From the NCBI RefSeq assembly GCF_003431975.1, contig NZ_CP027116.1:2914001-2978000 (forward strand): a DNA stretch of 64,000 nt. The letters are read 5' to 3'. Below the pieces are notes generated by a model, which was given only the letters and a program-made list of their open reading frames with translations, was not told the origin of the DNA and searched no databases. Shown in pieces: positions 15,646 to 26,423 of this stretch; position 1 is the stretch's first letter, and the number at the start of each line of letters is the position of its first letter. Source of the stretch: Bacillus pumilus (GTDB lineage: Bacteria; Bacillota; Bacilli; Bacillales; Bacillaceae). The position numbers were made by a program, and so were the translations under genes.

Positions 15646-16977
15646 TTGACTGATCTCGTTTTAGCTAGAAGCCTTTTCGGCACAACCATGGGCTTTCATA
15701 TTATTTATGCCTCGCTTGGCGTCGGCATCCCGCTAATGATTTTGTTAGCTGAACTCATCTTTCAAAAAACGAAGGACCCTCACTATGCTGTCATGGCCAA
15801 ACGGTGGACGAAAGCGCAGGCTGTCCTGTTAGGTGTCGCCATTCCAACAGGCACAATTGCTGGTACTCAGCTCGCTCTTTTATGGCCGGGTTTTATGGAG
15901 GTCATCGGTAAGGTCATGTCACTGCCATTTCAGATTGAAATCTATGCGTTCTTTATTGAAGCATTATTTATGTCTATTTATGTGTACGCAGCGGATCGCC
16001 TATCACCTGCTATGCGCATCATTACCGTCATTTTTGTCGTCATTGGCGCAGCCGCTTCAGCGATTCTGATCACAAATGTACATGCATTTGAAGGTACACC
16101 TGCTGGCTTTCAAATGGTCAATGGAGAAATTACGAATATCGAACCTTGGAAGGCCTTTTTCAATCCAAGCTTTGTCGTAACTGCGACACATGTCGTGTTA
16201 TCTGCTTTTACAACAGGTGCTTTTGTGATTGCCTCGGTGGCCGCTTTTAAGATGCTCAAAACAAGAAAGAACGAGAAGCTCTACACTTTTCATCGAAAAG
16301 CCCTTTTTCTTGGATTGATTGTAGGTGGACTATTCTCCTTTCTTACGGCCTTAAATGGTCACGAGTCTGCTCAGCTTCTGTATGAATATCAGCCTGAAAA
16401 GTTAGCTGGTGCTGAAGGTTTATTTGAAACACAATCTCATGCACCTCTTGCAATAGGAGGTTTTACTGATGCTGATGCACAGGAAATTAAAGGAGCGATT
16501 GAGATCCCTTGGGCGCTTAGCTTTTTAGCAGGAAATAGCTTTGATACGGTGGTCAAAGGCTTAAATGATTTTCCTCGAGACGAGTGGCCGCCTTTATTTA
16601 TTCACACATTATTTAATGGCATGGTCATTATTGGCTCAGTCCTCATTTTGTTTGCGGTGCTAGCATTGCTTTACCGCAAAATTTTAAAACGAGAACATTA
16701 TCCGAAGTGGCTCCTTTTTCTTTACTTATTCGGCGGGCCCCTTAGTCTATTGGCTATTGAGTTCGGCTGGATTTTTGCATGTACAGGCCGTCAGCCATGG
16801 GTCATTTATCGAATGCTCAAAACCTCAGAGGTCGTCACGTCATCAGGGTCAATCGGCACACTCTTTATCCTTTTTTCCATTGTCTATCTCATCTTAGGCA
16901 TAGCAACTGTGATTGTGCTGACGTATTACTTTAGAAAACATTCGATTGAAGATGACCTACGGTTAACAGAATCTTAA
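15646..16977 (+). CDS. ythA: Cytochrome bd-type quinol oxidase subunit I
   Basis: A 443-residue polytopic membrane protein of the CydA family, with about nine helices. FGTTMGFHIIYASLGVGIPL holds a haem-ligand His, GLFSFLTALNGHESAQL is a conserved helix, and GRQPWVIYRMLKT lies near the haem b595/d site. The Q-loop is short, as in YthA-type enzymes. With YthB it oxidises menaquinol and reduces O2. TTG 15646 is the start, with AAGGCGGAG upstream. The gene order ythA-ythB matches B. subtilis. Confidence 0.9.
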   Translation: MTDLVLARSLFGTTMGFHIIYASLGVGIPLMILLAELIFQKTKDPHYAVMAKRWTKAQAVLLGVAIPTGTIAGTQLALLWPGFMEVIGKVMSLPFQIEIYAFFIEALFMSIYVYAADRLSPAMRIITVIFVVIGAAASAILITNVHAFEGTPAGFQMVNGEITNIEPWKAFFNPSFVVTATHVVLSAFTTGAFVIASVAAFKMLKTRKNEKLYTFHRKALFLGLIVGGLFSFLTALNGHESAQLLYEYQPEKLAGAEGLFETQSHAPLAIGGFTDADAQEIKGAIEIPWALSFLAGNSFDTVVKGLNDFPRDEWPPLFIHTLFNGMVIIGSVLILFAVLALLYRKILKREHYPKWLLFLYLFGGPLSLLAIEFGWIFACTGRQPWVIYRMLKTSEVVTSSGSIGTLFILFSIVYLILGIATVIVLTYYFRKHSIEDDLRLTES

Positions 16978-16992
16978 AAAGGAGCGATCTAG

Positions 16993-18045
16993 ATGCAAAT
17001 GGATGTGACAACTGATGCACTCATTGCAATCACCATCTTATGGGGGTTCGTTTTTATCTATGCAGTGATGGCATCAATGGATTTCGGCGCAGGATTTTGG
17101 TCCATGATTTATATGAATAGAGAACAAACAAAGGCCGCTAATATCGCAAATAAGTACCTTTCACCAACATGGGAAGTAACAAACGTCTTTATTGTGGCAA
17201 TTGTTGTTGCATTGTTTAGCATGTTTCCAGGTGCGACCTTCGTACTTGGTACCGTTTTATTAATACCCGGAAGCATCATATTATTGCTTCTTGCCCTGCG
17301 AAGCGGTTTTCTCGTGTTTTCTCATTCACTCCCTAAAAAATATCGAAAAGCAGTTACTTACATTTCAGGGATTAGCGGATTTATCATTCCCTCTATCCTC
17401 ATCATGGTTCTCCCGATTACTCATGGTGGATTTATTTTTCAGGAGAACGACGTCTACTCATTAGATCTTGGACTAGTCTTTACGAGTGCAAATGTCTATT
17501 CTTTTATCGGCTTTGCCATTTTCAGCACCCTTTTTCTATCGTCTTTACTTTTAGCTGATTTCTCGAATGTGGCTGATGAGGATGAAGCCTACAGCATTTA
17601 TAGAAGAGGTGCTCTCATTACGGGTCCACTTTCACTCATGATGGCCTTTTTCATCATGCTGACATTACGAAGCGAAGCGAATTGGCTGTTTACAAAAATG
17701 ATGCAAAACATCCCTATTCTTCTTGTATCACTTCTGATGTTTTTACTGGCAGGACTGGCTCTATTTTTACCAAACAGCCGGTTTAAAAACCGAAAAGGTC
17801 GGCCACGTTTGGCAGTCATTGCGATTACCATTCAATATTTCTTAGCAAGCTACGTGTACGGACGTGCCCACTTGCCTTATATGGCCTATCCAGATATTAC
17901 AATCATGTCTGGATTTACAGATCCTGTCACATTTAGAGCATTATTTATTACGTATATTGTAGGGTTTATCATCTTATTTCCGGGCTTCTATTTCTTCTGG
18001 AAATTATTTATGAAGGATAAGCGTTATATCCGCCAAGAGGATTAA
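16993..18045 (+). CDS. ythB: Cytochrome bd-type quinol oxidase subunit II
   Basis: A 350-residue CydB-family membrane protein with eight or nine helices. FIYAVMASMDFGAGFWSMIYM and SPTWEVTNVFIV are family motifs. It is the partner subunit of YthA, 15 bases downstream with AAAAGGAG before ATG 16993. Together they form a second terminal oxidase that supports respiration at low oxygen. Confidence 0.9.
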   Translation: MQMDVTTDALIAITILWGFVFIYAVMASMDFGAGFWSMIYMNREQTKAANIANKYLSPTWEVTNVFIVAIVVALFSMFPGATFVLGTVLLIPGSIILLLLALRSGFLVFSHSLPKKYRKAVTYISGISGFIIPSILIMVLPITHGGFIFQENDVYSLDLGLVFTSANVYSFIGFAIFSTLFLSSLLLADFSNVADEDEAYSIYRRGALITGPLSLMMAFFIMLTLRSEANWLFTKMMQNIPILLVSLLMFLLAGLALFLPNSRFKNRKGRPRLAVIAITIQYFLASYVYGRAHLPYMAYPDITIMSGFTDPVTFRALFITYIVGFIILFPGFYFFWKLFMKDKRYIRQED

Positions 18046-18113
18046 TATGAATGGCAGAGGTTCATTCCGGTTACATTATAGAAGAAAGACATACTCAAAA
18101 GGAGGTCATCTGT

Positions 18114-18272
18114 ATGAGTCAAAAAATCCTTTGTGAAGTTAATAACTGTTCCTATTGGAATACCGGAAACCGTTGTGGTGCGGATGCAATTTATGTCGTC
18201 AGCCACACAGGAACTACGGCTGAAAAAAGTGAAGAAACGGATTGTAAAACGTTTAAACCACAAGATCTTTAA
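18114..18272 (+). CDS. DUF1540 small cysteine-rich protein
   Basis: A 52-residue protein with four cysteines: ILCEVNNCSYWNTGNRCGADAI and a fourth in ETDCKTF, the DUF1540 pattern expected to bind a metal, probably zinc. ATG 18114 follows AAAGGAGG by eight bases; the frame is open upstream to 18051 without a good ribosome site. It follows ythB and may be cotranscribed. Function unknown. Confidence 0.8.
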   Translation: MSQKILCEVNNCSYWNTGNRCGADAIYVVSHTGTTAEKSEETDCKTFKPQDL

Positions 18273-18297
18273 GTCTCATTAAAGGAGGCGCTTCACG

Positions 18298-18489
18298 TTG
18301 ACACACGATCGGCTGCTTCAAACGTTTCTTGACGAAATTCATGACGCGGACGAAGCCGCATTTTATCAGGCCGCTCACTCCTTTTTAAACCTTTGGGATT
18401 ATGAATATGGCCATGCAGCAAACATGCCCAATGAAATGAATCAATATATCGGTCAGCTTGCGTACGACAGCGAGCTGGTAGAAGAGTAA
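18298..18489 (+). CDS. Small conserved hypothetical protein
   Basis: A 63-residue acidic, helical protein (TFLDEIHDADEAAFYQAAHSFLNLWDYEYG). TTG 18298 follows AAAGGAGG by ten bases. No signal or membrane segment. It lies 25 bases after the DUF1540 gene and ends at a terminator, closing the ythA operon. I do not recognise a function. Confidence 0.7.
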   Translation: MTHDRLLQTFLDEIHDADEAAFYQAAHSFLNLWDYEYGHAANMPNEMNQYIGQLAYDSELVEE

Positions 18490-18497
18490 GAAAGTCA

Positions 18498-18527
18498 GAA
18501 AGAGCGGATCACCGCTCTTTCTTTTTT
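18498..18527 (+). terminator. Terminator closing the ythA-ythB operon
   Basis: AAAGAGCGG pairs with CCGCTCTTT around ATCA; a T-rich tail follows on the plus strand. Confidence 0.88.
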
Positions 18528-18603
18528 GTTCAGACAGGAAGGAAAAACTTTCCCTCACTATACATAGATTTGATTTGTTGTGCAAAAGGTGATTGACTCG
18601 TTT

Positions 18604-19728
18604 TCACTTCACAAAATCATGTTTTGTAAACACATCAATTTTATCTGAGAAAGAACGAAGCGCTTGATAATCCACTTCTACGCCCATTCCTGGGGAACGA
18701 GGCACTTCAATAAACCCATTTTCAACCTTAATTTCAGGAAAAACGATATCCTGCTCCCAATATTTTGACGAAGCTGAAATGTCACCTGGGATTGTAAATT
18801 GAGGAAGAGAGGCAAGCGCCACGTTTTGTGCGCGGGAAATACCTGTTTCAATCATCCCTCCAACCCATAATGGAATATGATGCTCCTTACTGAACGTATG
18901 GATTTTCAGGGCTTCTGTCAGCCCACCAACTCGTGAAGGCTTCACATTTATAATTTGACAGCTGCCAAGCTCTACAGCTTTTCTAGCATCATCTAAAGAA
19001 CAAATACTTTCATCCAAACATATCGGTGTTTTTAAATGCTTTTGTAAATGTCGATGGTCCACGATATCATCTGCAGCTAGTGGCTGTTCAATCATTAATA
19101 AACGAATGTCGTCGAGCTGCTTGAGCTTGCTGATATCCTTTAATTGATAAGCAGAGTTTGCATCCGCCATTAATGGCAGGTCAGGGAAAGCCTCTCTTAT
19201 TTTTTGAAGAAGTCCAATGTCCTGTCCCGGCTTAATTTTCACCTTTACACGCTGATATCCTTGGTCCATAAATTGCTGAATTTGCTTCAGCATGTCGTCT
19301 ACAGGTCCTAATCCCGCCACGACGCCTGACGGTATTCTCTCTCTCGTACCGCCTAATACGTCGCGTAAGGGCTTATTCTCACGCTTCGCATAAATATCCC
19401 AAACAGCCGCTTCAATTCCCGCTTTCGCCATCTTATTGCCTTTAAACTGGTACAGGCTGTCTGGTATTTCTGAAGGATGTGTAAAAGTGCGTGTCAGCAC
19501 ATTCGGGATAAAGAAAGCTCTCAGCATGTGATAGCAAGTCTCAATGGTTTCTTCTGTATACCACGGAGAAGAAAAAGCCGACACCTCTCCCCATCCAGTC
19601 AATCCTGTTTGATCTTTTACCTCAACAATAATAAACTCACGCTCTGAAATGGTGCCAAGACTTGTTGTAAATGGCTGCTTGAGCTTCATTGTGACATGAT
19701 ATAAAATCACTCGTTCAATTTGAATCAT
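18604..19728 (-). CDS. menC: o-Succinylbenzoate synthase
   Basis: A 374-residue enolase-superfamily enzyme that dehydrates SHCHC to o-succinylbenzoate in menaquinone synthesis. The catalytic KxK is in RVKVKIKPGQD, metal ligands are in MADANSAY, LMIEQPL and CLDESIC, and the second lysine is in INVKPSRVGG. ATG 19728 overlaps the menE stop by four bases (ATGA), so the two genes are translationally coupled. Last gene of the minus-strand men operon. Confidence 0.93.
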   Translation of the reverse strand: MIQIERVILYHVTMKLKQPFTTSLGTISEREFIIVEVKDQTGLTGWGEVSAFSSPWYTEETIETCYHMLRAFFIPNVLTRTFTHPSEIPDSLYQFKGNKMAKAGIEAAVWDIYAKRENKPLRDVLGGTRERIPSGVVAGLGPVDDMLKQIQQFMDQGYQRVKVKIKPGQDIGLLQKIREAFPDLPLMADANSAYQLKDISKLKQLDDIRLLMIEQPLAADDIVDHRHLQKHLKTPICLDESICSLDDARKAVELGSCQIINVKPSRVGGLTEALKIHTFSKEHHIPLWVGGMIETGISRAQNVALASLPQFTIPGDISASSKYWEQDIVFPEIKVENGFIEVPRSPGMGVEVDYQALRSFSDKIDVFTKHDFVK

Positions 19729-21173
19729 CTAAAAACCCCTTTGATCCTGAGTCTGTGCCTCTGCAATTTATTCGACGCATTTCTTGGCAGCTCGTCCACA
19801 AAATGAAAAGCAGCGGGCCATTTATATTTTGCTAAATGCGACTCACATAAAGCATAGAGCTCATTCTCCGGTATCTTTTGGTCTGTGACAAGAAATGCGG
19901 CCGGTACCTCTCCCCATTTATCATCATACATACCCGTCACTCCGGCTTCCTTTACATGCGGATGTGCTAGCAGAACCGCTTCAATTTCCGCAGGATAAAT
20001 ATTCTCACCGCCAGAAATAATTAAATCTGAACGGCGGTCAAGCACAAATAAGAACCCGTCCTCATCCACATAGCCAATATCACCGGTTTTCAGCCAGCCT
20101 TGATTAAAGGCAGCCGCGGTCGCTTCTTCACGGTTAAGGTACCCTTTCATGACATTTGCACCTTTCACCATAATTTCGCCATGTTCAAAAGGACGACAAA
20201 TACGTGTACCATCTTGAATTTTCAGCTCACACCCAAAAAGGGGTTTCCCCGCTGATCCAAGCTTCTCTACACTAAATTCAGGCGCAAGGGTCACAATTTG
20301 TGAACAGGTTTCCGTCATACCGTACGATTGAAACACAGGAAATCCCTTCTCTTTGCTTTCTTGCAGCATCGCAAAAGGTGCAGGGCCTCCGCCTAATAAA
20401 AGACAGCGCAAAGAAGACGGACATTCTTGCAACCTGCTTACTAAACGAGATAACATCGTTTGAACAACAGAAATCATCGTCACACGATGCTGTTCAATTG
20501 AATCTTTTACCTCATCGACATCAAATTTCTGATGAAGCACGACCGTCATCCCATAGATCACAGACTTAAATAAAGCGGATAACCCACTAATATGAAAAAG
20601 AGGCAGTGCGATCAGCCAGCGGTCAGCGTCCTTAACGCCCATATTCAGTGCAGATGAAACAGCACTATGAAAATGATTGCCAAACGTTTGCTCTACACCT
20701 TTTGGGCGTCCTGTTGTGCCAGATGTATACATGATAGTCGCTGTTTCATTCAAATCAAATTCGCTCTCCATTTTCCTTTCATGGTCTCCACCTGCATCAG
20801 GTAGAGTCTCCATTGTATAAACAGGTAGGTCATCCTTATGATCACTTGCATAAACAGGTTCAGTCAATAAAGCCGCAGCTTTTGCATCTTCAAGCTGATA
20901 GCGCCTTTCAGCTTTTGTTAACTTATTGTTCAATAGAACAATTTTTAATCCTAATGAAAAACAAGCATGAACGAGCATCACCATTTGAGGCTGATTGTTC
21001 ATCAAAAGTCCAACCGTTTCCCCCTTTTTTAATGATGCATGCGCAAGTCTATTTGAAAGCTCATTGACATCATCAGCTAAATCGCGGAAAGTCCACTCTT
21101 TATCCTTGTAAATGAGCGCAACTCTTTCTGGCGTTAAATAAGCACGGTGCAGCAGCCAATTAGGTTGCTTCAT
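19725..21173 (-). CDS. menE: o-Succinylbenzoate-CoA ligase
   Basis: About 482 residues of an ANL-family adenylate-forming ligase that activates o-succinylbenzoate with ATP and CoA. The P-loop is TIMYTSGTTGRPKGV, followed by QSYGMTET, KTGDIGYVDEDGFLFVLDRRSDLI and the C-terminal lysine region PRNASNKLQRH. Two adjacent ATGs (21176, 21173) are possible; the second has the better distance (seven bases) to GGAGG. A strong hairpin with T-tail separates it from menB, so its expression may be partly uncoupled. Confidence 0.92.
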   Translation of the reverse strand: MKQPNWLLHRAYLTPERVALIYKDKEWTFRDLADDVNELSNRLAHASLKKGETVGLLMNNQPQMVMLVHACFSLGLKIVLLNNKLTKAERRYQLEDAKAAALLTEPVYASDHKDDLPVYTMETLPDAGGDHERKMESEFDLNETATIMYTSGTTGRPKGVEQTFGNHFHSAVSSALNMGVKDADRWLIALPLFHISGLSALFKSVIYGMTVVLHQKFDVDEVKDSIEQHRVTMISVVQTMLSRLVSRLQECPSSLRCLLLGGGPAPFAMLQESKEKGFPVFQSYGMTETCSQIVTLAPEFSVEKLGSAGKPLFGCELKIQDGTRICRPFEHGEIMVKGANVMKGYLNREEATAAAFNQGWLKTGDIGYVDEDGFLFVLDRRSDLIISGGENIYPAEIEAVLLAHPHVKEAGVTGMYDDKWGEVPAAFLVTDQKIPENELYALCESHLAKYKWPAAFHFVDELPRNASNKLQRHRLRIKGVFR

Positions 21174-21190
21174 CATGACACCTCCTTTTC

Positions 21191-21231
21191 GTAAAAGAAA
21201 ACAGCTTAGTCTCATGCACTAAGCTGTTTTC
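21191..21231 (-). terminator. Hairpin terminator or attenuator between menB and menE
   Basis: GAAAACAGCTTAGT pairs perfectly with its complement (21197-21231) around CTCATGC; on the minus strand a TTTT tract follows immediately. It lies inside the men operon, between the menB stop and the menE ribosome site. Confidence 0.75.
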
Positions 21232-21246
21232 ATCGATATCATTGAA

Positions 21247-22065
21247 TCAAGGGAAACGCGGGAACTGACCGAAGTCCGGTTTGCGTTTTTCCTTAAAGGA
21301 ATCGCGCCCTTCTTTTGCTTCATCTGTTGTGTAATAAAGAAGTGTCGCATCTCCTGCAAATTGTTGAATACCAGCTAGTCCATCCGTATCTGCATTAAAT
21401 GCAGCCTTCAAGAATCGTAAAGCAGTTGGGCTCTTTTCTAGCATTTCCTCACACCACTTCACTGTTTCTTCTTCAAGCTGCTCTAATGGTACAACTGTGT
21501 TGACAAGTCCCATATCAAGCGCTTCTTGTGCATTATATTGACGGCATAAGTACCAGATTTCTCTCGCTTTCTTATGACCAACAATACGTGCAAGGTAGCC
21601 TGAACCATAACCAGCATCAAAGCTGCCTACTTTTGGACCAGTTTGTCCAAAAATCGCATTATCTGCTGCAATTGTCAGGTCACACACTATGTGAAGAACG
21701 TGTCCGCCTCCGATTGCATAGCCTGCAACCATCGCAACGACCGGTTTTGGAATGACACGAATCAAACGCTGTAAGTCTAATACATTTAGACGCGGAATTT
21801 GATCGTCTCCTACGTAACCGCCATGACCGCGTACTTTTTGATCTCCACCAGAACAGAATGCTTTACCGCCAGCACCTGCAAGTACGATCACACCAACATT
21901 TGAATTATCACGAGCACGTGAAAATGCGTCAATTAATTCACTTACAGTCTTTGGTGTAAACGCATTATGTACATGTGGACGATTAATCGTAATCTTTGCA
22001 ATCCCATTGTACGTTTCATATAAAATTTCGTCATATTGACGCTCAGTTTGCCATTCAATAGCCAT
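21247..22065 (-). CDS. menB: 1,4-Dihydroxy-2-naphthoyl-CoA synthase
   Basis: A 272-residue crotonase-fold enzyme that closes the naphthoquinone ring. Oxyanion-hole and active-site segments [27 protein letters not shown] and [17 protein letters not shown] are intact. Sequence is very close to the B. subtilis protein. ATG 22065 is used, with GAGGAGG ten bases upstream; a TTG lies one codon earlier. Confidence 0.96.
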   Translation of the reverse strand: MAIEWQTERQYDEILYETYNGIAKITINRPHVHNAFTPKTVSELIDAFSRARDNSNVGVIVLAGAGGKAFCSGGDQKVRGHGGYVGDDQIPRLNVLDLQRLIRVIPKPVVAMVAGYAIGGGHVLHIVCDLTIAADNAIFGQTGPKVGSFDAGYGSGYLARIVGHKKAREIWYLCRQYNAQEALDMGLVNTVVPLEQLEEETVKWCEEMLEKSPTALRFLKAAFNADTDGLAGIQQFAGDATLLYYTTDEAKEGRDSFKEKRKPDFGQFPRFP

Positions 22066-22079
22066 CAATAGTTCCTCCT

Positions 22080-22904
22080 CTAATCTTGCGTAATAAACTC
22101 ACTTACTATTTTACCAAAAAAATATGGTTGTTCCACATGAACTGTATGCCCAGCCTGCTCAGCTAATATAAATTGACTGCCTTCAAGCTCCTGCTGCATA
22201 CGTTTGGCGATCTTGCAGAACTTTTCATCAAGCGTTCCGCAAATCAACAAAACAGGCAAATTCATATGCTTTAATGCCTTCCAAACAGAGGGCTGTGAAC
22301 CTGTTCCTATACCCTCTAAACTGCGAGCCAGCCCAAGTGGATCAGCTTTCAGCCTTCCCTCTCTCAATTGAGCCTGTGTTTCCGCTGACAAAGTTTTCTG
22401 CGATGCAAACAGTGGAATACTCTCCCAAAAATCGATAAACTTCACTAAACCTTCATGTCTCAATTTCTGCGCGAGCTGGTGATCATGTTTGATTCTTGCC
22501 ATCCGCTCAGGAAAAGTGAGTAGCCCTGGAGAGGCACTCTCAAGAATCAATTTGTTGACACGATCTGGATAACGAGAGGCAAATGATAAGGCAATACGCC
22601 CTCCCATAGAATATCCGAGAATATTCACTTTGTGAAGCTTTAATTGATTTAATATCTCTACAAGATCTGCCAGCTGCTGTGACATTGCATACCTTCTCAC
22701 ATTTGCTGGAGAATCCGTTTTACCGTGGCCAAGTAAGCTGACCTGTATCAATCTTGTGTTCTTCATATAAGCATTCAAGAACGACCAAGAATCCGCGCTT
22801 CCAGTAAAGCCATGTAAGCATAATGTGGCATTGTCAGCCGATGGATTCTGATCCACCACCTCGTACGCCACACCATCACGCAACCGTATTATGAGAGAAG
22901 GCAT
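22080..22904 (-). CDS. menH: SHCHC synthase (MenH), alpha/beta hydrolase
   Basis: A 274-residue alpha/beta-hydrolase that removes pyruvate from SEPHCHC to yield SHCHC. The nucleophile elbow is LGYSMGGR, the oxyanion region [13 protein letters not shown], and the catalytic histidine is in [13 protein letters not shown]. The gene starts inside the end of menD (16-base overlap). Known as ytxM in B. subtilis. Confidence 0.93.
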   Translation of the reverse strand: MPSLIIRLRDGVAYEVVDQNPSADNATLCLHGFTGSADSWSFLNAYMKNTRLIQVSLLGHGKTDSPANVRRYAMSQQLADLVEILNQLKLHKVNILGYSMGGRIALSFASRYPDRVNKLILESASPGLLTFPERMARIKHDHQLAQKLRHEGLVKFIDFWESIPLFASQKTLSAETQAQLREGRLKADPLGLARSLEGIGTGSQPSVWKALKHMNLPVLLICGTLDEKFCKIAKRMQQELEGSQFILAEQAGHTVHVEQPYFFGKIVSEFITQD

Positions 22905-24631
22905 TCTTTTTTCACTTCTTCCAATATGTCATCCATCATTTGACGATGCTTGCTTACACGGGAATGTCGATCTGTTTCAATTTCAATTAAATGAAGTCCA
23001 GGCTCTTCTATATGCGCCATGTACACATCATGTAATTCTTGTTTCGTTGACGGTTTTGAATAGGTTCCCCCATACAGCTTCGAAGCATACTCAAAATTCA
23101 GTCCAGTCGGTGTACCAAAGAGCTTTTCATAATACGGTTCATCAGACGCTTGTGGAAGGAAAGAAAAGATGCCTCCTCCATCATTGTTTAACAAAACAAC
23201 CGTCAGCGGAATGTCCATCAGCTTAGCTGCAAGGAGACCATTCATGTCATGATAAAATGATAAATCTCCAATCACTAAGGTAACGGGCTGTTTCAATGCC
23301 GCATACGTACCGAGTGCTGTAGACACAACGCCGTCAATACCATTGGCTCCTCGATTGGCCATCATCCGAAAAGGCTTCGATTGTACTTCAAAAAATGTAT
23401 CCACATCACGAATCGGCATACTATTTCCGATAAAAAGAATACTCTCTTTTGGCAAAAGATGCTGAAGCTGACGGTACACATTCCCCTCAAATGACAAGTC
23501 CTCATCAGAATAAGAGGATGCATGCGTCCTGAATGAAGAATTAACATCTTGCCAGCGTTTTAGAAAACTTGTATCCTTTAGTTCATCCGCTCTATTTAAT
23601 ACTTCATCTACAAAAGCTACCACATCGCTTTCAATGATGTATGAAGCACTTAACCCAGGATCTCGAAAGCCTCCCGCAGCATCAACGACCATTTGATTCA
23701 CTTCCGCGTGCTTTTCCAGCCATTTAAAGAGAGGTTTAGACACAGGCATCGGTCCAAAACGAATGACCATATCAGGTAATAGATGCTGCTGCAATGCTTC
23801 ATCCTTCAATAACGAATCATACGCATCAATAATAAGATCTGCATGCTCATGCCCATTTCGTAAATGAGAAAGCGGGTCAGCTAATATCGGAACATGCAAG
23901 GCTTTCGAAAGACGTAACACTGCCTCTTTCTCTTCCTCCGTATGAAGTTCACCACACACAATCATGCCTTTTGTCGATTGGTTCATGACCGTCATGATTT
24001 CAGACATCAAACGATCATTTGGGAAAGCCTGTCCTGCTCCTAATACTTTTTTCGTGTCTATTTCTTCTCGCTTAAAAGGATCAATAGACAAATCAGGAAG
24101 CAAAGGTTCTCTCAATGGGACATTGACCTGGACGGGTCCCTTCGGCTCTTGCGTTGACATATAATTTGCTCTTGCCGCAGCCGTCTGAACATAACGCAGC
24201 ATCGCCTGACTCTCTTCTGGCAATGCTAAGTCTGTGAACCATTTAACAAACTTACCGAATAAGAATTGCTGATCAATCGCTTGAGGTGCCCCAACTTCCC
24301 TCAATTCGTGCGGCCGATCAGCAGTTAAAACAATCAGTGGTACACGTGAATAATGTGCCTCTACAATAGCTGGGTAAAAGTTAGCAGCTGCCGTACCTGA
24401 AGTACAGATAAGCAGTACTGGTGTTTGACTTGCTTTTGCAAGACCAAGCGCATAAAAAGCAGCAGACCGTTCATCCACTAATACATGGACATTGATGTCT
24501 CGGTGGGCAAGTGCTAGCATCGCAAGTGGGGTTGAACGAGAACCAGGGCAGACAACTGCCTCATTTACACCACCTTGGACAAACTCATTCATCAATCTGC
24601 CAATATATGTTGTCATAACTTGATTATTCAA
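22889..24631 (-). CDS. menD: SEPHCHC synthase (MenD), thiamine diphosphate enzyme
   Basis: A 580-residue ThDP-dependent enzyme that joins isochorismate with the succinyl semialdehyde unit from 2-oxoglutarate. The N-terminal domain has [15 protein letters not shown] and the conserved glutamate in [12 protein letters not shown]. The ThDP/Mg site is [13 protein letters not shown] and [15 protein letters not shown]. The start is TTG 24631, eight bases inside menF, with CGGAGG eight bases upstream. Confidence 0.95.
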   Translation of the reverse strand: MNNQVMTTYIGRLMNEFVQGGVNEAVVCPGSRSTPLAMLALAHRDINVHVLVDERSAAFYALGLAKASQTPVLLICTSGTAAANFYPAIVEAHYSRVPLIVLTADRPHELREVGAPQAIDQQFLFGKFVKWFTDLALPEESQAMLRYVQTAAARANYMSTQEPKGPVQVNVPLREPLLPDLSIDPFKREEIDTKKVLGAGQAFPNDRLMSEIMTVMNQSTKGMIVCGELHTEEEKEAVLRLSKALHVPILADPLSHLRNGHEHADLIIDAYDSLLKDEALQQHLLPDMVIRFGPMPVSKPLFKWLEKHAEVNQMVVDAAGGFRDPGLSASYIIESDVVAFVDEVLNRADELKDTSFLKRWQDVNSSFRTHASSYSDEDLSFEGNVYRQLQHLLPKESILFIGNSMPIRDVDTFFEVQSKPFRMMANRGANGIDGVVSTALGTYAALKQPVTLVIGDLSFYHDMNGLLAAKLMDIPLTVVLLNNDGGGIFSFLPQASDEPYYEKLFGTPTGLNFEYASKLYGGTYSKPSTKQELHDVYMAHIEEPGLHLIEIETDRHSRVSKHRQMMDDILEEVKKECLLS

Positions 24632-26042
24632 TAGGACGACCTCCGAGCGCAGACAGCATTGGTCTTAACTTCACTTGCGTTTCCTCGTACTCCTGCTTTG
24701 CAAGGGAGTCCTCTACAATGCCGCAGCCTGCGAACAAACGAACATGGTCTTCCTCGATAAGACCTGACCGAATGGCGACAGCAAATTCTCCATTATCCTG
24801 AGAATCAATCCAGCCGACCGGCGCCGCATACCAGCCACGCTTCAACGGTTCGATTTCACGAATGACCTCAACCGCTTTTTCCTTCGGATATCCACCTAAT
24901 GCTGGTGTCGGATGGAGCTGCTCAATTAATGAAAAGAGAGAACAGCTGCTTTTGATTTCTCCCACGATCGGTGTAAACAAATGCTGAATATTTTTTGTTT
25001 TATAAAGACTTGGTTGATTTGGTTTATGCACGTGAAGACAATTGGCCTCAAATGCTTGTTGAATCATATCGACAACAATTTGATGTTCAATCAAATTCTT
25101 CTCATCATGTAGCAGTTCCTCACCTAATGCTTGATCTTCCGCTTCATCTTTTCCACGAACAATTGAACCTGCTAAACAAGATGAAAAGACCTCTCCGCCG
25201 CTTTTTTTCACTAATCGTTCTGGTGTAGCGCCGACAAATGCTTGTCTTCCCTGTTCAACCGCAAATACGTAACTCGTTGTTTGATGCTTTAATAATTCTG
25301 CTAACAGTGGAGCAAGTGCAATTTGATTTTTATAGTGAAGCAAGACTTCTCTTGCTAAAACAACCTTTTCATATTCGTTAGCCCGGATGTGGTCTGTCGC
25401 TTCTTGGATCGCCTTCATCCATTCCTTCACATCAAGCTCTTCCATATGAACAAGTTCAGCTTGTCCATCATGTCTGAGCGGTAATGTTTCAAAACGAGAG
25501 GCTTTTTGTTCTAACTCTTGAATGAGCTGATGAACATTCCCATCTACCTGCTTCCATTCATTGATCGTCAGAAACGTTCCTTCTTTTGAAACGGTGAGCA
25601 TCATAGATGGCACAAAAAAATGAGCCTCGCCAAAAGCTTCCCAGTGACTCGCCTTCTCTTCATACGGATCAAATGAGAATCCTCCAAACAAAAGCGGACC
25701 AACAGCCGCTTGCCTTAACTCCTTCTCATCATGAAAATGGAACATGTGCTGCTTCAGCTGTTCCCAATCTTGATGGACTATATCAAATCGTTCCTTGCCT
25801 TGCTCAGATGATTTAATGACGGCCGCTCTACCCAGTCCAGAAAATATCATTTGGCTTTCTGGATCAGACCAAAAAAACCGCTCGCCTAAAAAATCCGCTT
25901 CGCCGCTTTGAAAAAAGGCAAGAGGATCCAGATCGTCAACTCTTCTGGAGTAGCTTATCAAAACAGCATGGTTGACGTTATTCGCTTCTTCTAATGTCGC
26001 AAGCGCTTCCTGCCGGAAAGTACTTTGCACTGTTGTCACCAT
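24624..26042 (-). CDS. menF: Isochorismate synthase (MenF)
   Basis: A 472-residue chorismate-utilising enzyme that converts chorismate to isochorismate, the committed step to menaquinone. The active-site signature is in the C-terminal half: [37 protein letters not shown] and [14 protein letters not shown] 26042 is chosen since TGGAGG lies eight bases upstream and it gives the known length; the frame is open for 23 more codons. First gene of the minus-strand men operon. Confidence 0.94.
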   Translation of the reverse strand: MVTTVQSTFRQEALATLEEANNVNHAVLISYSRRVDDLDPLAFFQSGEADFLGERFFWSDPESQMIFSGLGRAAVIKSSEQGKERFDIVHQDWEQLKQHMFHFHDEKELRQAAVGPLLFGGFSFDPYEEKASHWEAFGEAHFFVPSMMLTVSKEGTFLTINEWKQVDGNVHQLIQELEQKASRFETLPLRHDGQAELVHMEELDVKEWMKAIQEATDHIRANEYEKVVLAREVLLHYKNQIALAPLLAELLKHQTTSYVFAVEQGRQAFVGATPERLVKKSGGEVFSSCLAGSIVRGKDEAEDQALGEELLHDEKNLIEHQIVVDMIQQAFEANCLHVHKPNQPSLYKTKNIQHLFTPIVGEIKSSCSLFSLIEQLHPTPALGGYPKEKAVEVIREIEPLKRGWYAAPVGWIDSQDNGEFAVAIRSGLIEEDHVRLFAGCGIVEDSLAKQEYEETQVKLRPMLSALGGRPIE

Positions 26043-26139
26043 GATACATTCCTCCAAAATCCATGAAATAACATAAAAAAATAAAACCATAATGAAAAAA
26101 TACATGAACATTCGAGTATGTCGAATGACCTGCTTTTCT

Positions 26140-26145
26140 ATTATA
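26140..26145 (-). promoter_or_regulatory. Candidate -10 of the men operon
   Basis: TATAAT on the minus strand about 100 bases before menF. No good -35 is seen at the right distance, so this is tentative. The 380 bases between menF and menA hold the divergent control region and no other gene that I can support. Confidence 0.3.
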
Positions 26146-26349
26146 AACCTTAACAGATGAACTTAGTAAAGAAAACAGCTTTTAAAACCTCGAATCCTTA
26201 TTATATCACGCTTCCAAGATTTTTTCGCTCCCGCTTCTTGAAATGAGAACATCTATTTAAAAGTGGCAAGACCTGTTCGAAGATCAAGCTTTCTCTCTAT
26301 ATGGGAACGATTAGCAATCATCTTTTTCTTGTTTCATCGCATCAATATA

Positions 26350-26377
26350 TTGACACCTTTTTGAACTTTGCTAAACT
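26350..26377 (+). promoter_or_regulatory. Candidate sigma-A promoter of menA
   Basis: TTGACA (26350), 16 bases, TAAACT (26372), with about 40 bases of leader before ATG 26424. Confidence 0.5.
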
Positions 26378-26423
26378 GGAATTTGGACGTGTACGTATTT
26401 TTTTATTTAAAGGAGTATATTTT

